From the NCBI GenBank assembly GCA_910579155.1, contig CAJTTS010000018.1:1-44366 (forward strand): a stretch of DNA of 44,366 bases, written 5' to 3'. Of the stretch, positions 10,294 to 17,470 are shown one piece after another (positions within the stretch are counted from its first letter, which is position 1; every line of letters starts with the position of its first letter). Below the pieces are notes generated by a model. The model was not told the origin of the DNA. It was given only the letters and a program-made list of their open reading frames with translations, and did no database searches. A program made the position numbers and the translations under genes. The DNA is from an uncultured Oscillospiraceae bacterium (GTDB lineage Bacteria; Bacillota_A; Clostridia; Oscillospirales; Oscillospiraceae).

Positions 10294-10763
10294 GCGCGCC
10301 CGTTGACCGGGAGAGGATGTGGGAGCGGTTTGACTATTGGTGCAAAAAGCTCCGCCTCACCCCCGGCTGGGATGTGAAGCTGGAATGGGTGGAAGACCCC
10401 GCGTGGCCCAAGACCGGCGATTTCAAAATCGACTGCACCGACCGCAAGGCGGTTTTGCTGCTTAACGCAGCCAACCCCAAGCAGGAGAATTTGGAGGAGG
10501 ACATCGTCCACGAGCTGATGCACTTAAAAATGTACCCCCTGGACCAGGTGACGGAGGCCCTCATCACCAGCAATTTTGAGGAGGGCACTCCCGCCCGGAG
10601 CTTTGCCTACCGGCAGTTTTTTGAGTCGCTGGAAATAACGGTGGAGGAGCTGGCCAAGTGCTTCCTGCTGGAGTTCGGGGAGGACCGGGAGCTGTCCTTT
10701 GGCCGGTGCGCCCGGGAGAAATCCTTCAACGAGCTGTATGACGGGTTGAATAATCTGGAGTGA
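10290..10763 (+). CDS. Small HELMH protein, putative zinc metallopeptidase-like, function unknown
   Basis: A 157-residue soluble protein without signal peptide or membrane span. Its only recognisable motif is HELMH (residues 74-78) within EEDIVHELMHLKMYP, a form of the HExxH zinc-binding helix of gluzincin-type peptidases. The N-terminal half (WCKKLRLTPGWDVKLEW) is compatible with the small alpha/beta part that precedes the helix in SprT-like or ImmA-like minimal metalloproteases. A third metal ligand cannot be placed by eye, although several acidic residues follow in EEGTPARSFAYRQFFE. It overlaps rpiB by 4 bases and is followed by a strong hairpin. Proteolytic activity is an inference. Confidence 0.6.
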   Translation: MSAPVDRERMWERFDYWCKKLRLTPGWDVKLEWVEDPAWPKTGDFKIDCTDRKAVLLLNAANPKQENLEEDIVHELMHLKMYPLDQVTEALITSNFEEGTPARSFAYRQFFESLEITVEELAKCFLLEFGEDRELSFGRCAREKSFNELYDGLNNLE

Positions 10764-10766
10764 ACG

Positions 10767-10804
10767 AAGCCCTGCTTTTTCTTGGAAAAGAAAAAGCAGG
10801 GCTT
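10767..10804. terminator. Bidirectional hairpin between convergent genes
   Basis: A 17-bp perfect stem (left arm starts AAGCCCTGC, right arm ends GCAGGGCTT) closes a GGAA loop. The inner half is A/T only, giving internal U-rich stretches on both strands. It lies between the HELMH gene (plus) and the MATE gene (minus), which converge here. A trailing T-run is absent, so termination strength is uncertain. Confidence 0.65.
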
Positions 10805-10843
10805 ACAAAAAGCTTCACGCGTTTTTCTGTTTTTGCCGTTGCC

Positions 10844-12229
10844 TCAGATCACCTGGCGCTCCTTCCACTTGCCCCGGAGGAACCGAATCAAAAATACAAC
10901 GCCTCGGACCACCCAGTCGCAGAACATGGCCAGCCATACGCCAAGCAACCTCAGCCCCAAGCCCCAGGCGGAACCCAGCAGATAGCTCAGGCCGATCCGG
11001 CAGATCCACATGGACAGCAGAGAAACCATCATGGTAAACTTGGCGTCGCCTGCGGCCCGGAGCGCGTTTGGCATGGTAAAGGACATAGGCCAGAAAAATA
11101 TGGTGAATACCGCGCACCAGCGGAGCACTTGGATTGAAATAGCGGCAGTGGCGGGAGTCAGGTTAAACAGGGGCACCAGGACCGGCGCCACCAGGAACAG
11201 ACACAGGCAGGACGCACCCATGGTCAGATAGGCCACCTTCATCAATTTCCTGGTATAGCCCACCGCCTGGTCGTGGTCCCGGGCTCCCATACACCGGCCA
11301 ACCACCGTCACCATGCTGAGGCCCACCGCCTGCCCAGGGACATTGATGAGGCTGGCAATGGAATTACAGATGGCGTTAGCCGCCACCGCAGAGCCCATCA
11401 CGGCCAGATCTACCCCGATGTCGAAGGAGGTGACCAGCCGCAATACCAGCAGCTTTCCAATTTGAAACATGCCGTTCTCAATTCCGGCGGGTATTCCGAT
11501 GCGCAGGATGAACCGGATGATCCGCCATTGCAGATTGGGGCGGAACAGGTCTTCTATATACACCTGGAGGGTGGGGCGGGTTATCATCACGCCGATGATC
11601 GCCGCCGCCACGATCCGGGAGGCCAGGGTGCCGATACCGGCCCCGGCGGCGCCCATATGGAAGCCGTAGATCAGAACGGCGTTGACCACGATGTTGACGA
11701 CGTTGACGATCAGGGAGTTGGTCATGGACACCTTGCTGTTGCCCATAGCCCGGAAGAGGGCGGCGCCGGCATTGTAGACGGCGATAAAGGGGTAGGCGGC
11801 CGCTGTCAGCAGGAAATAGATCAGGGCCGAGTCCATGACATCCTGCGAAATATCGCCAAAAAGTATCCTTAGGATGTGTCCTCGGAAGAGGAGCGCTACC
11901 CCGGTGAGGAACAGGGCGGCCAGCAGGGCGACATACAGAAGCTGCTTGGCGGCAGATCGGGCGTTTTCCGGCTCGCGCCGGCCCAGATACTGGGCCACCA
12001 CCACCGCGCCGCCGGTGGACAGGGCGGAAAAAATATTGATAATCAGGATATTGATGTTGTCCACCAGGGACACGCCGGAGACGACCGCTTCTCCGGCGGC
12101 GGTGACCATCATGGTGTCGGCCATGCCCACCGTCATCAGCAGCAGTTGCTCGACGACCAGGGGAATGATAAGCCGGGTCAGGTCCTGGGTGGAGAAAATA
12201 GGCTTTGAAGCCTGCGCTGTGGATTCCAT
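10844..12229 (-). CDS. MATE-family efflux transporter
   Basis: A 461-residue polytopic membrane protein of the multidrug and toxic compound extrusion family, which exports cationic drugs or metabolites with a sodium or proton gradient. About twelve hydrophobic spans are visible. Family marks are IPLVVEQLLLMTVGMADTMMV near the N-terminus, the GGAVVVAQYLGRRE stretch near 80, and the second-half repeat with VGRCMGARDHDQAVGYTRK. It ends in a basic tail (RGKWKERQVI). ATG 12229 has AGAGGTG upstream; a TAGAAT (12302-12307) is a possible -10 without a good -35. It is not linked to a regulator gene, and the substrate cannot be read from sequence. Confidence 0.9.
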   Translation of the reverse strand: MESTAQASKPIFSTQDLTRLIIPLVVEQLLLMTVGMADTMMVTAAGEAVVSGVSLVDNINILIINIFSALSTGGAVVVAQYLGRREPENARSAAKQLLYVALLAALFLTGVALLFRGHILRILFGDISQDVMDSALIYFLLTAAAYPFIAVYNAGAALFRAMGNSKVSMTNSLIVNVVNIVVNAVLIYGFHMGAAGAGIGTLASRIVAAAIIGVMITRPTLQVYIEDLFRPNLQWRIIRFILRIGIPAGIENGMFQIGKLLVLRLVTSFDIGVDLAVMGSAVAANAICNSIASLINVPGQAVGLSMVTVVGRCMGARDHDQAVGYTRKLMKVAYLTMGASCLCLFLVAPVLVPLFNLTPATAAISIQVLRWCAVFTIFFWPMSFTMPNALRAAGDAKFTMMVSLLSMWICRIGLSYLLGSAWGLGLRLLGVWLAMFCDWVVRGVVFLIRFLRGKWKERQVI

Positions 12230-12427
12230 GGAGACACCTCTAACTCAGCGTGACCGCGCAATCCGGCAAAAACGCGCGGGGCCGCTTGCTTTTCAGTGAC
12301 CATTCTAGCACGCTCTTTTCCCGATTGATAGCGTGCTTTCTCACAAAAAATCAGTTGATTAGGGGGAGATGGCTGGCCGTTCATACAACCGCGAGAGATC
12401 ACGCAATGGAAGCGTGTCCCGTTTGAT

Positions 12428-14908
12428 TCACACCTTTTTGAGATACTGGGCGCTGGTTTTCAGCATCAGCCGCTTGGCGCCCACGCCGTCAAAGGCGATT
12501 TCCAGCAGCACGTCGCCGCCCATCTTCTGGGCGGACAGCACCATGCCCCGCCCGAAGGCCTTGTGCTCCAGCATGTCCCCCTTTTGGTATTCCGGCAGGG
12601 CCGGGGAGGGCGCGGGCGATACCGCGGACTGGAACGCGGGCCGGGAGGCGGGCTTTTGGGGACGAGCGGGGGTGTAGGCGGGCCGCCGCTCCCCGGCGCC
12701 GTAGGCAGAGCGGTAGGGCTCCCGGTAAGTGGATACCTGGGGCCGCTGGTCGAACTCGTCCCAATCGTCTCCCGTGGGGGTGGGGTCCAGGTAGGAGCGG
12801 CCCGACTGCTCCAACAGCTCCCCCGGAATCTCCCCGGCGAACCGGGAGGGGCGGTTATTGCTGGTGCGGCCGAACAGCATCCGCTGGCCCGCGCAGGTGA
12901 GGTACAGGCGTTCCTTGGCCCGGGTCAGGGCCACGTAGCACAGCCGCCGCTCCTCCTCCATCTCCTCCGCCTCGCCGATGGCCCGGATGCCGGGGAAGAT
13001 CCCCTCCTCCATGCCCACCACGAACACGGTGGGGAACTCCAGCCCCTTGGCGGAGTGCATGGTCATCATCACCACCGCGTCCTCGTCGGGGTCGTGGCTG
13101 TCCAGGTCGGTGTACAGGGCGATCTCATCCAGAAAACCCGCCAGGGTGGGCTGTTCCGAGCCGTTTTCCATGTAACCCTTGATGGAGGTCAGCAGCTCCC
13201 GCACGTTCTCCAGCCGGGTGCGGCTCTCGATATCGTTTTTGGCCTGGAGCATGGCGGCGTAGCCGGTGCGGGCCACGACCTCCTCATAGAAGTTCTCCAG
13301 ATCCATGGTTTGGGACAGGGCGGTGAGGTCGTCGATCAGCTTCACGAACTCCCCCAGCTTCTTGTTGGTTTTTTGCAGCTCGGGATAGGCGTTGGCGTTG
13401 GAGATCACATCCCAGACGGACAGCCCCTCCCTGGCGGCAATGCCCCGGGCCTTTTCCACGGTGGCGCCGCCGATGCCCCGTGGCGGGTTGTTGATGATGC
13501 GGGTCAGGCGCAAATCGTCGGCGTGGTTGTGGACGGCGCACAGGTAGGCCAGCATGTCCTTGACCTCGGCGCGGTCAAAGAACCGGGTGCCGCCGATGAC
13601 CCGGTAGGGGATGCCGCTGCGCTTGAAGGCCACCTCCAACTGGTTGGACTGGGCGTTCATGCGGTAAAGGACGGCGTGGGTGTTCCACTTGATTCCCTCG
13701 TGGTAGTCCGTCATCAGCTTGTCCGCCACGAAGCGGGCCTCGTCATTCTCGTTCATGGCGGTGTAGAGGGCCACCTTGTCCCCCTGGCTTCCCGCCGTCC
13801 ACAGCTCCTTGCCCTTGCGGCCCTGGTTGTGGCGGATGACGGCGTTGGCCGCGTCCAGAATGTTTTTGGTGGAGCGGTAGTTCTGCTCCAGGCGGATGGT
13901 GCGGCAGCCTTTGTACTGGTCCTCAAAGGACAGGATATTCTCAATGGTGGCCCCCCGGAAGCGGTAGATGGACTGGTCGTCGTCGCCCACCACGCAGATG
14001 TTCTCCCGGCCTCCGGCCAGCAGGGAGGCCAGCAGATATTGCAGGTTGTTGGTGTCCTGGTATTCGTCGATCAATACGTAGCGGAATTTTCGCTGATAAT
14101 ATGTCAAAACGTCATCGTCCTGCTGGAGCAGCCGGACCGTGTGGAGGATGATGTCGTCAAAGTCCAGCGCCCCGGCCTCCCACAGGCGCTTTTCGTAGGC
14201 GGCGTACAGCTTGGCGATCTTTTGCAGGCGATAGTCGCCGGACTGGTCGCACTCCTCGGTGAAGTCCCGGGCCAACTGGAGCTTGTCCTTGGCGCGGGAG
14301 ATGGTCCCCAGCACGGAGCGGGCGGGGAACTGCTTGTCGTCGAAGTTCAGCTCCTTGAGGCAGTCCTTCATCACCCGCAGGGAGTCGTCGGTGTCGTAAA
14401 TGGTGAAGGAGGAGGGGAAGCCCAGCTTCTCAATGTCCCGGCGCAGGATGCGCACGCAGGCGGAGTGGAAGGTGGACGCCCACACGTCCCGGGCGGGGGA
14501 GCCCAGCATCTTTTCCAGGCGGTCCTTCAGCTCCCCGGCGGCCTTGTTGGTGAAGGTGATGGCGATGATGGTCCAGGGCGCGGCGGGTTCCAGAGCGCAC
14601 AGGCGGTCGGCCTGGAGGCGGCCTTCTTTCGTGGGATGCTCCGCGTACCGGGCCAAAAAGTCCAAATCGTCCTCGGTTACCCACTCGGGCGCCTCCAAGC
14701 TGTCCGACCCCCGGCCATAGCGGATCAGGTTTGCCACCCGGTGGATGAGCACCGTAGTTTTTCCTGACCCCGCTCCCGCCAGCAGCAGCAGCGGGCCTTC
14801 GGTGGACAGCACCGCCTTGCGCTGTTCGGGGTTGAGATTTTGGTAGTTTTGGCCGATGACCTCCCGGCGGAGGCGGCAGAATTCCAGCTCCTGCTGCTGT
14901 GTCAGCAT
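12428..14908 (-). CDS. pcrA: PcrA/UvrD superfamily 1 DNA helicase
   Basis: A 3'-5' DNA translocase for repair and for removing RecA or RNA polymerase from DNA. The 826 residues show LNPEQRKAVLS (Q motif), LLAGAGSGKTT (Walker A), AITFTNKAAGELKDR (Ia), LIDEYQDTN (II), VVGDDDQSIYRFRGA (III), LEQNYRST (IV), TMHSAKGLEFPTVFVVG (V) and LCYVALTRAKERLYL (VI). A disordered Pro/Arg-rich linker leads to a C-terminal Tudor-like module (KGDMLEHKAFGRGMVL to the end), which in PcrA contacts RNA polymerase. It is longer than the usual 720-750 residues because of an insert after motif I (about 75-120) and the linker. ATG 14908 follows AAAGGAG. A weak hairpin follows the gene. Confidence 0.95.
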   Translation of the reverse strand: MLTQQQELEFCRLRREVIGQNYQNLNPEQRKAVLSTEGPLLLLAGAGSGKTTVLIHRVANLIRYGRGSDSLEAPEWVTEDDLDFLARYAEHPTKEGRLQADRLCALEPAAPWTIIAITFTNKAAGELKDRLEKMLGSPARDVWASTFHSACVRILRRDIEKLGFPSSFTIYDTDDSLRVMKDCLKELNFDDKQFPARSVLGTISRAKDKLQLARDFTEECDQSGDYRLQKIAKLYAAYEKRLWEAGALDFDDIILHTVRLLQQDDDVLTYYQRKFRYVLIDEYQDTNNLQYLLASLLAGGRENICVVGDDDQSIYRFRGATIENILSFEDQYKGCRTIRLEQNYRSTKNILDAANAVIRHNQGRKGKELWTAGSQGDKVALYTAMNENDEARFVADKLMTDYHEGIKWNTHAVLYRMNAQSNQLEVAFKRSGIPYRVIGGTRFFDRAEVKDMLAYLCAVHNHADDLRLTRIINNPPRGIGGATVEKARGIAAREGLSVWDVISNANAYPELQKTNKKLGEFVKLIDDLTALSQTMDLENFYEEVVARTGYAAMLQAKNDIESRTRLENVRELLTSIKGYMENGSEQPTLAGFLDEIALYTDLDSHDPDEDAVVMMTMHSAKGLEFPTVFVVGMEEGIFPGIRAIGEAEEMEEERRLCYVALTRAKERLYLTCAGQRMLFGRTSNNRPSRFAGEIPGELLEQSGRSYLDPTPTGDDWDEFDQRPQVSTYREPYRSAYGAGERRPAYTPARPQKPASRPAFQSAVSPAPSPALPEYQKGDMLEHKAFGRGMVLSAQKMGGDVLLEIAFDGVGAKRLMLKTSAQYLKKV

Positions 14909-14938
14909 GATATCATTCTCCTTTTGTCAAGTGGGCCT

Positions 14939-14947
14939 ATTATACCA
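14939..14947 (-). promoter_or_regulatory. Extended -10 promoter of pcrA
   Basis: On the minus strand TGGTATAAT is a perfect TGn-extended -10. The -35 region 17 bases upstream is poor, which is common for extended -10 promoters. Initiation near 14932 would give a leader of about 24 bases. Confidence 0.7.
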
Positions 14948-14978
14948 GACCCCGCCCAAAAAGTACAGGGACATTCTA

Positions 14979-15007
14979 TTGTAAAAAGGATGGCGGCGTG
15001 ATAGGAT
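14979..15007 (+). promoter_or_regulatory. Candidate promoter of the GNAT gene
   Basis: TTGTAA and TAGGAT are spaced by 17 bases directly upstream of the acetyltransferase gene. The two boxes match sigma-A only moderately. Confidence 0.45.
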
Positions 15008-15024
15008 AGGGAAAAACGGGAGAG

Positions 15025-15438
15025 GTGAGGGCTTTGATCCGATATGCCGGCCGGGATGATTTCGAGGTGCTGTGCGCGCACGACCGCCACGTCGGCAAAA
15101 GCGAATTAAAACGCTGCATTGACGCCCAACGGGTGTTGGTTATGGCCGGGTCCGGCGCTTTTATGGGATGGCTTCGGTTCGGCTTGTTCTGGAACGAGAT
15201 TCCCTTCCTCAATATGCTGTACGTTTTACAGGAATACAGGGGACAGGGCTTTGGGACCCGGCTCATACGCCATTGGGAGGCGGAAATGGCAAGGCGCGGC
15301 GATAAGCGGGTTTTGACCTCCACCTTGTCCAATGAGCGGGGACAGCTCTTTTTCCGGCAAAACGGATATACGGACTGCGGGTGTTTGCTGTTGCCCGACG
15401 AGCCTCTTGAGATTATTTTGCCGAAAAACCTGCCGTAG
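15025..15438 (+). CDS. GNAT-family N-acetyltransferase
   Basis: A small (137-residue) acetyl-CoA-dependent acetyltransferase of unknown acceptor. The core carries the acetyl-CoA pyrophosphate loop EYRGQGFGTRLIRHWE (motif A, R/Q-x-x-G-x-G/A form), preceded by the beta strand NMLYVL and followed by VLTSTLSNERGQLFFRQNGY, the motif B region where GNATs place the late helix and strand. GTG 15025 is used here; TTG 15034 fits AGAGGTGAGG about as well and would remove three residues. It is a single gene between its own candidate promoter and a GC hairpin. Confidence 0.82.
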   Translation: MRALIRYAGRDDFEVLCAHDRHVGKSELKRCIDAQRVLVMAGSGAFMGWLRFGLFWNEIPFLNMLYVLQEYRGQGFGTRLIRHWEAEMARRGDKRVLTSTLSNERGQLFFRQNGYTDCGCLLLPDEPLEIILPKNLP

Positions 15439-15447
15439 ACGGCAGAA

Positions 15448-15480
15448 AGGAGCGCCGGGAGTTCTCGCCCCGGCGCTCCT
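15448..15480 (+). terminator. GC-rich hairpin after the GNAT gene
   Basis: AGGAGCGCCGGG pairs with CCCGGCGCTCCT around a nine-base loop. Only a short CGCTTTG follows, so it may be a weak terminator or an end-protecting stem. Confidence 0.5.
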
Positions 15481-15735
15481 CGCTTTGTGGTTGTCACGCC
15501 CCGCCTGTTCGCGCCGCGCGGCTTCAATGCGGCTCCAGGCGGCCCCGGTGTCACGCTGCGAAGCGGCCAGGTTCTCGCCTTCGGCTCGGTCGGCGATGGG
15601 CGTTTGCCACCGGCAAACATCGCCGCTCGGTCGCTTCCGCTGCGGCTCAGGCAAAACCAGCCCCCCGCTGTGCGGGGGCTGGGCTTTTGCCTTCGCTCCA
15701 CTCCAAGCTCCCTCGCTGCCCGCTTCTCCGCGATT
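15481..15735. repeat. Gene-free block with two strong hairpins
   Basis: No credible gene is present. GGCGAT and GTTTGCC (15592-15608) pair with GGCAAAC and ATCGCC (15612-15624). GCAAAA plus CCAGCCCCC (15651-15665) pair with GGGGGCTGG plus TTTTGC (15674-15690). The surrounding sequence is rich in short gctcg/gcttccgc words like those in the element at 8840-8947. It may be a degenerate repeat family or part of the 3' region of the minus-strand gene upstream of it. Confidence 0.45.
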
Positions 15736-16644
15736 CTAAGTAATATCCTGTTCCAGCAGGCTCCGAAGCTGTTGGCTCCGGTGCTGGCAGCCCTCGATAA
15801 GCGCCGCGTACAGCGCCAGCAGATCGGGGTCCTCCCAGTCGTCGGAGGTCAGGCGGTAGGCGTTCTCCTGCCGCTGCTCTGCCTGGTGGCGGGTGCGCAG
15901 CGCCCCCCAATAGGACGGGATGGCCGGCGTACCCAGCAGCTCGGAGGGCCAGTACCGCAGCCCGGTCAGCAAAAAGTACGCCGCCGACAGCTTTCGGGCC
16001 TCTCTGTGCTGTTCCGCCGCCATGCCGTTCAGTGTTCGCGCGTCCGTTCCCCGGGTCCGGCGGGCCAGGTGGCGGTAGAACTGCCAGCCCTCCAGCGTGT
16101 CCATTACGTGCCGGCGCAGGCGGGCCGTGCGGTCGTCGGCGGGCTGGGGCTCCTCCCACGGCCGGGGCAGGTCGTTCCCCCGGTCCGGGCCGTTCTGCTC
16201 GGGCAGGCCCTCCGTCCCGGCGCACTCGCCGCAGGGGTCTTCCTGGGCGGGCGGCTCCGGGGCGGGAGCTTCCTCGGCGGGTTGCCAGCCGGACTGGACA
16301 TTCTGGATGGAAGGCTCCGCCTCCATGGGCGGTTCCCCCGCCCCTTCGGACCCCGCCGCTTCCATGGGTGGCTCCGGCTCCTGGGACGGGCACTCCTGCC
16401 CCTCAGAGGGCTGGGGTGCGGTAGGCTGGTCCGCTGTGTCCTGATGACCGCACTCCGGGGACGTTCCGCTCCCCTGTTCACGGATCAGCGCCTCCAGGCA
16501 GTCGCAGGGCAGATCGCCCTCCCAGCCGCCGGGGATGCCGGGCTGGATGGGGCTGTTGGCCTGGTCCCGGCCCTCCATCACCCGCTGCCATACCCGGCGG
16601 AATACCTCCTGATCCTTTACCGAGCATGGGATGATATCTTCCAT
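15736..16644 (-). CDS. Hypothetical protein with acidic Pro-rich centre and ferritin-like C-terminus
   Basis: The 302-residue product is not a family I can name. Residues 1-60 are a short helical head with a CDCLEALI segment. Residues about 60-170 are low complexity, dominated by Pro, Glu and Gly with scattered Cys, and probably disordered. The C-terminal 130 residues form amphipathic helices (RLRRHVMDTLEGWQFYRHLARR, then LNGMAAEQHREARKLSAAYFLLTGLRYWP); the Glu and His spacing recalls four-helix ferritin/rubrerythrin-like domains, though a full diiron ligand set is not evident. I start at ATG 16644, seven bases after AAAGGAGG, rather than the GTG two codons earlier. No signal peptide. Confidence 0.6.
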   Translation of the reverse strand: MEDIIPCSVKDQEVFRRVWQRVMEGRDQANSPIQPGIPGGWEGDLPCDCLEALIREQGSGTSPECGHQDTADQPTAPQPSEGQECPSQEPEPPMEAAGSEGAGEPPMEAEPSIQNVQSGWQPAEEAPAPEPPAQEDPCGECAGTEGLPEQNGPDRGNDLPRPWEEPQPADDRTARLRRHVMDTLEGWQFYRHLARRTRGTDARTLNGMAAEQHREARKLSAAYFLLTGLRYWPSELLGTPAIPSYWGALRTRHQAEQRQENAYRLTSDDWEDPDLLALYAALIEGCQHRSQQLRSLLEQDIT

Positions 16645-16697
16645 GTTCACACCTCCTTTGCCTCACATTCTATGAGGCAGGGGAGGTTTTTGCCAAT

Positions 16698-17330
16698 CTA
16701 CCGGTGGAGCAGCTCCTCAAAGGAGCGGATGTACCGGCGGCACACCGATTTCAGCTCCTCCTGGCGGGCGGCGTAGTAGGCGTCGTACACCCCCACCGCC
16801 TCCATCCCTGCTTTCATGGCGGTGGCGCAGTTGTCCGGGCTGTCGTCGAAGAGGACGCATTCCTCCGGCGGCGCGCCCAGTAGCTCGCTCAGCCGCACAA
16901 AGCACCGGGGGTCCCGTTTTTCCAAGCCGATCTCCTCGGCGTATACGATATGCGCAAAAAGCTCCCGCAGGCCGAACCGCTCCAGCGCCGCCTCGCACAG
17001 GGCGGGGCGGCAGGCGGTGAACATGGCCATGGGGCGGCCCTCCGCCTTGCACTGGGCGAGAAATTCCGCCGCCCCCGGTTTCAGCGGGGCCAGCTCCCGG
17101 TAATGGCGCTGGGCCAGGCTGTCCCACTCCGCCATGATGTCTTCCGGAGCGTCTGGCAGGCGGTAATATTCCTTGGTGAACCGGGCCGCGATGGGGTAGA
17201 TGGAGCGGGACACCACCTGCTCGTACTCCGGGGTGTTCGCCAGCCCCCGGCGGGCCAGGAATTCCCGGTCTACCTCCGCCCACAGGCCGTTGGTGTCGGT
17301 GATGGTGCCGTCCAGGTCGAATATGTACAT
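16698..17330 (-). CDS. HAD-superfamily hydrolase
   Basis: A 210-residue soluble phosphatase-like protein. Motif I is FDLDGTITDT (residues 4-13, both aspartates present), motif II is the MFTACR stretch, motif III is the conserved Lys in LEKRDPRCF, and motif IV is LFDDSPDNC. The alpha-helical cap between motif I and II fits subfamily I (phosphoglycolate phosphatase-like). The substrate cannot be deduced. ATG 17330 has ATAAGGAG ahead and a good promoter at 17355-17383. It may be cotranscribed with the ferritin-like gene 53 bases downstream. Confidence 0.88.
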   Translation of the reverse strand: MYIFDLDGTITDTNGLWAEVDREFLARRGLANTPEYEQVVSRSIYPIAARFTKEYYRLPDAPEDIMAEWDSLAQRHYRELAPLKPGAAEFLAQCKAEGRPMAMFTACRPALCEAALERFGLRELFAHIVYAEEIGLEKRDPRCFVRLSELLGAPPEECVLFDDSPDNCATAMKAGMEAVGVYDAYYAARQEELKSVCRRYIRSFEELLHR

Positions 17331-17354
17331 CCAATCAGCTCCTTATCTCATCCC

Positions 17355-17383
17355 AGAATACCAGACACGGCCCGCCGTGGCAA
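17355..17383 (-). promoter_or_regulatory. Promoter of the HAD gene
   Basis: TTGCCA, a 17-base spacer and TATTCT with TGG immediately ahead (extended -10) read on the minus strand. It is divergent from the comEC promoter about 30 bases away. Confidence 0.7.
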
Positions 17384-17410
17384 GCCCTTCCGGTATTTTT
17401 CTACCATGCG

Positions 17411-17439
17411 TTGACTTGTCCCGGTTTTGCGGATAAAAT
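17411..17439 (+). promoter_or_regulatory. Promoter of comEC-holA-rnmV
   Basis: TTGACT, 17 bases, TAAAAT. Initiation near 17446 leaves a leader of about 25 bases before the comEC ATG. It also rules out the longer in-frame start at 17411. Confidence 0.75.
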
Positions 17440-17470
17440 AGAGGGAGCTTTTTTGAGAGGGGGCGGCGGT

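Noticed and set aside
12563..14767. 734-codon open frame antisense to pcrA
   Set aside because: Same artefact; no ribosome binding site or domain, and PcrA on the other strand has every helicase motif.
17411..17470. Earlier in-frame start for comEC
   Set aside because: This segment is the promoter (TTGACT-N17-TAAAAT); ATG 17471 has the ribosome binding site.
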